8,709 bases of DNA from DATEDA01 sp963789885 (GTDB lineage: Bacteria; Pseudomonadota; Gammaproteobacteria; Burkholderiales; SG8-39). The position numbers and the translations under genes are program-made. The first letter of the stretch is position 1. Every line of letters begins with the position of its first letter. Positions 4,964 through 8,709 of the stretch are shown piece after piece. The DNA lies in NCBI GenBank assembly GCA_963789885.1, contig CAWBNB010000019.1, positions 1 to 8,709 of the forward strand. Direction: 5' to 3'. The notes under the pieces were generated by a model. It did not search any database. It had not been told where the DNA came from and saw only the letters and a list, made by a program, of their open reading frames with translations.

Positions 4964-6409
4964 TTGGGAGGTGATCCGAAGCTCGGCAGTCCGCTCCAGG
5001 CGATCTTCACCGCGCGCCTGCGATCGGCGCTGGACGCGCGGAACATCGCGGCGAACGCGGAGGGTCGGGCCACGGCACTTGCCAGCCGGCTGGACCGCTC
5101 GGTCTCGACCACGACGCGCTGGCTGAACGGCGACATGATGCCGAGCCTCGAGACCCTGAGCGAGATCGCCCGGGCGTACGGCATTTCGCTCGATTACCTG
5201 CTCGGGCTCGCCAAGCTGGACCGCACGTTCGAGGAGGACGTCTCGCGCGCGAGCATCGAGACGCCGCGCGATCCGCAGCCGATCCTCATCGTCGACGACC
5301 AGGCGACCGCGCGCAGGATCCTGCACCGGATCGCTGCGGAGGCCGACCCGTCGACGGCGCCGGTCGTGTTCGGAGGCGCGTCCGAGGCGCTCCGCTGGGC
5401 GAGCGCCTACCACGCCGATCTCGTCGTCACGGACTTCCGCCTGCCCGGCATGGACGGGCTCGAGTTCGTACGCGGGCTGCGCCGACTCTCTCACTTCGCG
5501 GACGTGCCGGTGCTCATGGTGACGGTCGTCGAGGACCGGGAGCTGCGCCGCCGGGCGCTCCAGCAGGGCATCAACGACTTCCTGAGCAAGCCCATCGATC
5601 CGCCGGAAGGGATTGCCCGATGCAGGAACCTGCTCGCGATGTCCCGGCAGCAGGCACTCCTGCGGGACCGCATGAGCCTGCTCGGGGGACTCGTCGACGC
5701 ACGCACCAGCCACCTGAAGGAGCGGGCACGGGAGGGGCTCCTGCTCCTCGCGCGGCTCGTCGAAGGACGCAATGGGGCCGATGACAACCATGCGGCGCGC
5801 ATCGGTGCCGTTTCGGCGCTGCTGGCAGCGGAGGCAGGGATGCGACCGGAGGAGGTCGAAGCGATGGAGCTCGGCGCCGCCCTCCACGACATCGGAACGT
5901 TCGCGCTTCCGGACGAGACGCTTCGCGAGGCCCAGACGGCGAGCCGGTCCCCGGGCTTCGAGGCGCACACCACACTCGGCTACCGGCTCCTCAAGGGGCA
6001 CGACTCGGAGCCGTTCCGCACGACGGCGCTCATTGCCCTTGGCCACCACGAGCGGTTCGACGGCAAGGGCTATCCGACCGGGATGAGCGGCGATCACATC
6101 CCGCTCGCCGCCCGCATCGTCGCGATTGCCGACCGGCTCGACACGCTGCGGCTCGGCGCGCCGGAGGCGAGCTGGCCCGAGGTATGGGAGAGCGCTCGCG
6201 GCGGAGCGGTCCTCGCGCCTGGATCCGACGCTCGTGGACACGATCGTGCTCGTTGCCGACCAGGTAGAAGACCTGTACCGGAGACTCCCCGCCGACACGT
6301 CCGCGGCCCGCGATCGGTAGCGCTCGCCCAACCGGGTGATCGACACACCCCCGTAGAGCCGGGGAAAACGGTGGGCTTTCCGGGGGGCGAAGGGGTCGCG
6401 GTGCGTTAA
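4964..6409 (+). CDS. Xre-REC-HD-GYP response regulator, predicted c-di-GMP phosphodiesterase
   Basis: Three domains. Xre-type HTH at about 5015-5215 nt (TALASRLDRSVSTTTRWLNG ... ISLDYLLGL). Receiver domain at about 5279-5600: acidic pair in PILIVDD, phospho-acceptor Asp in VVTDFRLPGMDG (codon 5432), Lys in LSKP (codon 5588). HD-GYP domain at about 5780-6150: DNHAARIG, HD at 5885-5890 in HDIGTFALPD, GFEAHTTLG, HHERFDGKGYP at 6044-6076 and IADRLDTL. Metal ligands and the GYP motif are present; only the usual Lys after HDIG is Thr. It should hydrolyse c-di-GMP under phosphorelay control while binding DNA. No histidine kinase is nearby. The start is uncertain: TTG at 4964 is favoured by domain position, and GTG at 4856 lies within a palindrome. 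The frame runs to 6409, but the likely true tail (LAAERSSRLDPTLVDTIVLV) continues in another frame to 6320, implying an extra base at about 6194. Catalytic motifs precede the break. Confidence 0.85.
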   Translation: MGGDPKLGSPLQAIFTARLRSALDARNIAANAEGRATALASRLDRSVSTTTRWLNGDMMPSLETLSEIARAYGISLDYLLGLAKLDRTFEEDVSRASIETPRDPQPILIVDDQATARRILHRIAAEADPSTAPVVFGGASEALRWASAYHADLVVTDFRLPGMDGLEFVRGLRRLSHFADVPVLMVTVVEDRELRRRALQQGINDFLSKPIDPPEGIARCRNLLAMSRQQALLRDRMSLLGGLVDARTSHLKERAREGLLLLARLVEGRNGADDNHAARIGAVSALLAAEAGMRPEEVEAMELGAALHDIGTFALPDETLREAQTASRSPGFEAHTTLGYRLLKGHDSEPFRTTALIALGHHERFDGKGYPTGMSGDHIPLAARIVAIADRLDTLRLGAPEASWPEVWESARGGAVLAPGSDARGHDRARCRPGRRPVPETPRRHVRGPRSVALAQPGDRHTPVEPGKTVGFPGGEGVAVR

Positions 6410-6419
6410 CGTCCTGAGC

Positions 6420-6447
6420 GTTGCTCGAGGCATCGCCTCGGCGCAAC
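6420..6447. terminator. Hairpin downstream of the HD-GYP gene
   Basis: CGAGGC (6426-6431) and GCCTCG (6435-6440) form the inner stem with a 3-base loop; GTTGC (6420-6424) and GCAAC (6443-6447) extend it past a small bulge. It lies about 10 bases after the 6409 stop. No T-run follows, so termination is only a suggestion. Confidence 0.4.
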
Positions 6448-6686
6448 CCGGGAGCTTCCGGCACCGACGGCACCGGACCGTTAAAGGGAAGCGAATCTCG
6501 ACACGCGCCAGCGCGCGAGCACGGTTGCTCCACAGCTTGCCTGCGCCGCACGGTGCTTGCGCACCCGCATTGCAACTCGCGGTGGGTGCTCCATCAGGCT
6601 CATTCGAGCTGAGTCCAGTCGGCGGCCGCACTTCGCCGTCTTCTTTCGAGCCGGTCCTGACGCGACCGGCCTTCACCCCCAGAGCC

Positions 6687-6707
6687 CGGTGCGGCGTTGC
6701 CGCACCG
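6687..6707. repeat. Perfect 9-bp stem-loop in the gene-poor interval
   Basis: CGGTGCGGC (6687-6695) and GCCGCACCG (6699-6707) pair perfectly around a GTT loop. Its purpose is unknown; it is stable enough to block or pause transcription from either side. Confidence 0.4.
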
Positions 6708-6828
6708 CACGCCCACCGAGCGCGCATCGCGCGTCGTCGGGCTGGCCTCCACACATCCCTGGTCGATCGCGCCCGCGAGGTCCTGCGGGACGTTTCGGCC
6801 ACAACCACCAACACGCATGGAGTGCTCG

Positions 6829-7020
6829 ATGAAAACCGACCGCATCACCCTGCTCCGAAGGCCTTGGCGCTTGCCGAACCGGCTGTTGGACGGTTCGCGC
6901 ACCGCGGTCCTGGAACGAAAGACGCGCAGTGCGTACGACCGCGCGTCAGATCTTCTCGGGTCGCACGCGCACCTTCCATGTGCTTCCCCACCGAAGCACG
7001 CGGGTCGCCCACCGCTTTAG
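6829..7020 (+). CDS. Small hypothetical protein, 63 aa
   Basis: An open frame starting MKTDRITLLRRPWRLPN, with GGAG 6 bases before its ATG. The product is Arg-rich and basic, with no recognisable domain, signal or membrane segment. It lies upstream of the excisionase pair on the same strand with a 42-base gap, the position of small accessory or leader proteins in integration modules. Coding potential is unsupported beyond the ribosome binding site, and GC-rich DNA makes chance open frames of this size common. An ATG four codons earlier (6817) is the alternative start. Confidence 0.25.
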   Translation: MKTDRITLLRRPWRLPNRLLDGSRTAVLERKTRSAYDRASDLLGSHAHLPCASPPKHAGRPPL

Positions 7021-7050
7021 CGGCGCTTCACTTAGACGCGAGGGCGCTAA
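7017..7050. repeat. Short inverted repeat before the first excisionase-like gene
   Basis: TTAGCG (7017-7022) and CGCTAA (7045-7050) are perfect 6-bp arms with a 22-base spacer, ending 12 bases before the ATG at 7063. It is a candidate operator or leader structure for the excisionase-integrase operon. Weak evidence on its own. Confidence 0.3.
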
Positions 7051-7062
7051 GGGGGCTGAGGC

Positions 7063-7276
7063 ATGTCGAAACGCGGCTACAGCTACGGCGAGGCGATCGC
7101 TTATCTCGGCATCAAGCGACGCGCGTTCGAGCGGCACATCCGGCCGAGGCTCCCGCCACCGACGCCCTGCGGAACGACGCCTCGTCTTCGAGCGCGCGGA
7201 TCTCGACCGCGCGTGGGAGGACTACCGCGAGGCGCGACGCGCGGTGGAAGGTGCGACTGCGAGAGAGCAGCCATGA
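7063..7276 (+). pseudogene. Excisionase-like small HTH protein, frameshifted
   Basis: Starts MSKRGYSYGEAIAYLGIKRR with AGGGGG upstream, then AFERHIRPRLPP in frame. From about 7178 the continuation RLVFERADLDRAWEDYREA lies in the next frame and ends at TGA 7274-7276. Removing one A near 7177 restores a continuous protein of about 70 residues, in which CGTRLVFERADLDRAW aligns with the GVQGIAFDRLELDAW segment of the next gene. The pair are thus paralogues of the small AlpA/HTH_17-like proteins that precede tyrosine integrases and direct excision. Its restored stop overlaps the next start as ATGA, a translational-coupling arrangement. Unrepaired, the open frame reads on into the second gene, making an artificial fusion. 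Whether the indel is real or a sequencing error is undecided. Confidence 0.6.
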
Positions 7277-7659
7277 AGGTTCTTCCCCGTTTCCTCCGGT
7301 TCCGGGATGCGCCCGGCTATCTCGGCATGGACCGCAATCGCTTCAACGCCGAGGTCCGGCCGCGGCTGACCGAGATACCGATCGGCGTTCAGGGAATCGC
7401 ATTCGATCGACTTGAGCTGGACGCGTGGGCGGAGGAACATATGGCCCGCAACGGGCGTCCCGCTCAAGCGAAAGGAGCTTTGATATGGGACGCAAGAAGG
7501 TGCCAGGCCTCCTCAAACGAGGCGGCGTCTGGCACGTCGACAAGTGGATCGACGGACGGCGAATTTGCGAGAGCACTGAAACGGCTCGACTCGAAGAAGC
7601 CGAACGGTTCCTCGCGAGGCGCTCGGAGGAGATGCGGCAAGCAAGGATCTATGGAGTAA
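7273..7659 (+). CDS. Excisionase-like small HTH protein
   Basis: A 128-aa open frame starting MKVLPRFLRFRDAPGYLG, then MDRNRFNAEVRPRLTEIPIG and QGIAFDRLELDAWAEEH. This N-terminal part of about 65 residues resembles the AlpA/HTH_17-like proteins found directly upstream of phage-type integrases, thought to act as excisionases or directionality factors. GAGAG lies about 6 bases before the ATG. The C-terminal half (NGRPAQAKGALIWDARR, then a Ser/Thr-rich stretch) continues 175 bases into the integrase gene in a different frame; similar tails occur in relatives, so the overlap may be genuine or just an open shadow frame. It overlaps the preceding gene by the four bases ATGA and is probably co-transcribed with the integrase. 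Confidence 0.65.
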   Translation: MKVLPRFLRFRDAPGYLGMDRNRFNAEVRPRLTEIPIGVQGIAFDRLELDAWAEEHMARNGRPAQAKGALIWDARRCQASSNEAASGTSTSGSTDGEFARALKRLDSKKPNGSSRGARRRCGKQGSME

Positions 7660-8571
7660 GGCCCACTCGGACGTTCGAGCAGGCAGCAGCGAAGTTCGTG
7701 CTCGAGAACCAGCACAAGCGGACCCTCTACAGCGATATCGGACGTTCTCAAGCAGCTCATGCCTCAAATCGGTCAGGTGTCGCTCGACAAGCTCCACCGG
7801 GGAACGCTGCAGCCCTGGATCGAGGAACGGCAGCGGCAAGGGGTCGCGGTGGGTACCATCAACCACGGCCTCAAAGTCGTTCGCCGCATTCTCAACCTGG
7901 CTGCCGGCGAGTGGATGGACGAGAACGGGCTGACCTGGCTTCGCCGCGGCGCCGAAGATCAAGCTGCTGCCCGATACCCAGAAGCGGCAACCCTATCCGC
8001 TCAACTGGGACGAGCAGGCGCGCTTGTTCAAGGAGCTGCCCGCTCACCTCGCCGCGATGGCGCTCTTCGCGGTCAACACGGGATGCCGTGACGGTGAGGT
8101 GTGCAGGTTGCGCTGGGAGTGGGAGGTGAAGGTGCCCGAGCTCGGCACGTCGGTCTTCATCGTTCCCGGGGAGCACGTCAAGAACGGGGATGAGCGGCTG
8201 ATCGTGCTCAACCGCACCGCGTCGTCAGTGGTCGAGGCGCAGCGGGGCAAGCACCCGACGCACGTGTTCACCTACCGGGGCAAGCCGACGAGCCACATGC
8301 TTAACGGCGCGTGGTGTCGGGCGAGAACTGCCGCTGGGCTGCGGCAGGTCCGCGTCCATGACTTGAAGCACACCCTGGGCGTCGCCTCCGGGCAGCCGGG
8401 GTGAGCTTCGAGGACCGGCAGGATCTGCTGGGTCACCGTTCGGCAAGGATCACCACGCACTACTCCGCGGCCGAGCTCTCGCAGCTGATCGAGGCGGCGA
8501 ACCGTGTGTGCGAATCGAACCGCCGGCAACCCGAACTTGTGGTGCTCCGCCGTCGTGTCTCGGCAGCGTAG
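7485..8571 (+). pseudogene. Tyrosine-type site-specific integrase, interrupted by three frame changes
   Basis: Phage-type integrase that would insert and excise the element. It starts MGRKKVPGLLKRGGVWHVDK with AAAGGAG upstream. The frame changes at 7740 (extra G; LYSDI then DVLKQLMPQIG), at 7942 (extra C; GLTWL then AAAPKIKLLPD) and near 8379 (missing base; KHTLG then RRLRAAGVSFEDRQDLLGH), ending at TAG 8569. The corrected protein has about 361 residues, a normal length for the family. Its catalytic residues are all recoverable: Arg in NTGCRDGEV (8087), Lys in EHVKNGDER (8180), His and Lys in VHDLKHT (8357, 8366; Lys in place of the more usual Arg), His in LLGH (8434) and Tyr in THYSA (8461). 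As written, no single frame encodes an active enzyme. A core-binding fragment lies at 7759-8091 and a catalytic fragment at 8024-8404. Either true decay or assembly error fits. Confidence 0.85.
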
Positions 8572-8578
8572 GTTTGAT

Positions 8579-8664
8579 TCACGCAAAGCCGAGACGCGCA
8601 AGTGTCTGATTGATCTGCTAGAACGAGCAATGGCTGCTGCGCAGCTCACGCAAAAGTCACGCAA
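8579..8664 (+). repeat. Three TCACGCAA direct repeats after the integrase
   Basis: TCACGCAA occurs at 8579-8586, 8646-8653 and 8657-8664; the last two are 11 bases apart, one helical turn. Such clusters next to an integrase gene resemble arm-type or excisionase binding sites of an attachment region (inference). The region is also less GC-rich than the rest. TTTGATTC is repeated at 8573-8580 and 8700-8707. No tRNA gene is visible before the window ends. Confidence 0.5.
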
Positions 8665-8709
8665 GGAATTTTGCGAGTGGAGTTTGGGTGGTGCAAGTCT
8701 TTGATTCTT

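Larger units (their letters stand above)
6410..7062. other. Gene-poor interval between the HD-GYP gene and the excisionase genes
   Basis: About 650 bases with several overlapping open frames on both strands, but none gives a protein I recognise. It contains the hairpin at 6420, a very stable hairpin at 6687-6707 and one small open frame with a plausible ribosome binding site (6829-7020). It may hold a control RNA, the excisionase promoter or a decayed gene; I see no direct evidence for any of these. Confidence 0.5.

Noticed and set aside
4649..6814. 721-codon open frame on the minus strand
   Set aside because: It is antisense to the Xre-REC-HD-GYP gene, whose motifs are unmistakable; long antisense frames are expected at this GC content.
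6525..7415. 296-codon open frame on the plus strand
   Set aside because: It crosses both excisionase-like genes in the wrong frame and has shadow-like Arg/Ser composition.
7735..7950. Programmed frameshifting in the integrase
   Set aside because: The three sites differ in sequence and direction and lack slippery heptamers; independent indels or sequencing errors are simpler.
8572..8709. tRNA gene as the integration target
   Set aside because: No cloverleaf, T-arm or CCA-end pattern is visible on either strand; if a tRNA is the target it lies beyond the window.
1..8709. CRISPR array or tandem repeat array
   Set aside because: No regularly spaced repeats of 20 bases or more were seen.

Overview
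The window is GC-rich (roughly two thirds G+C by eye) and its protein families point to a gamma- or betaproteobacterium. This is an inference, since there is no rRNA or housekeeping gene to anchor it. It reads as one end of an integrated mobile element, probably an integrative conjugative or mobilizable element (ICE/IME). The integration module is on the right, and a run of leftward genes covers the left half. The left edge cuts the element just after a relaxase-like gene. The right edge stops about 140 bases after the integrase, so neither attachment site can be confirmed.

Left half (positions 4 to about 4730), all on the minus strand. In transcription order these are: a DUF2857-type protein; an FlhD-like and an FlhC-like pair resembling the SetDC/AcaDC master activators of SXT/R391 ICEs and IncC plasmids; a two-gene toxin-antitoxin unit with its own promoter and operator (HTH antitoxin plus RES-domain toxin); and a TraI_2 (MobH-type) relaxase-like protein that lacks the expected HD dyad. 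Every gene in this part has an intact frame.

Centre (4729-4963). A divergent regulatory interval holds three perfect inverted repeats. To its right, on the plus strand, lies a three-domain regulator: an Xre-type DNA-binding domain, a phosphoreceiver domain and an HD-GYP cyclic-di-GMP phosphodiesterase domain. Its natural C-terminal tail lies in another frame after an apparent one-base insertion at about 6194.

Right part (6410-8709). A 650-base stretch with no convincing gene is followed by two tandem, related excisionase-like genes (the first frameshifted) and a tyrosine integrase. The integrase can be read in full only by crossing three one-base frame changes, yet its R, K, H, K, H and Y catalytic positions are all recoverable. 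Three TCACGCAA direct repeats follow it.

Working model (inference): the FlhDC-like pair activates transfer genes, the Xre-REC-HD-GYP protein couples a phosphorelay and c-di-GMP to the same switch, DUF2857 is an accessory regulator, the RES module stabilises the element, and the integrase with the excisionases moves it. The clustering of indels to the right of 6190 means this copy is either decaying at its integration end or carries sequencing errors there.
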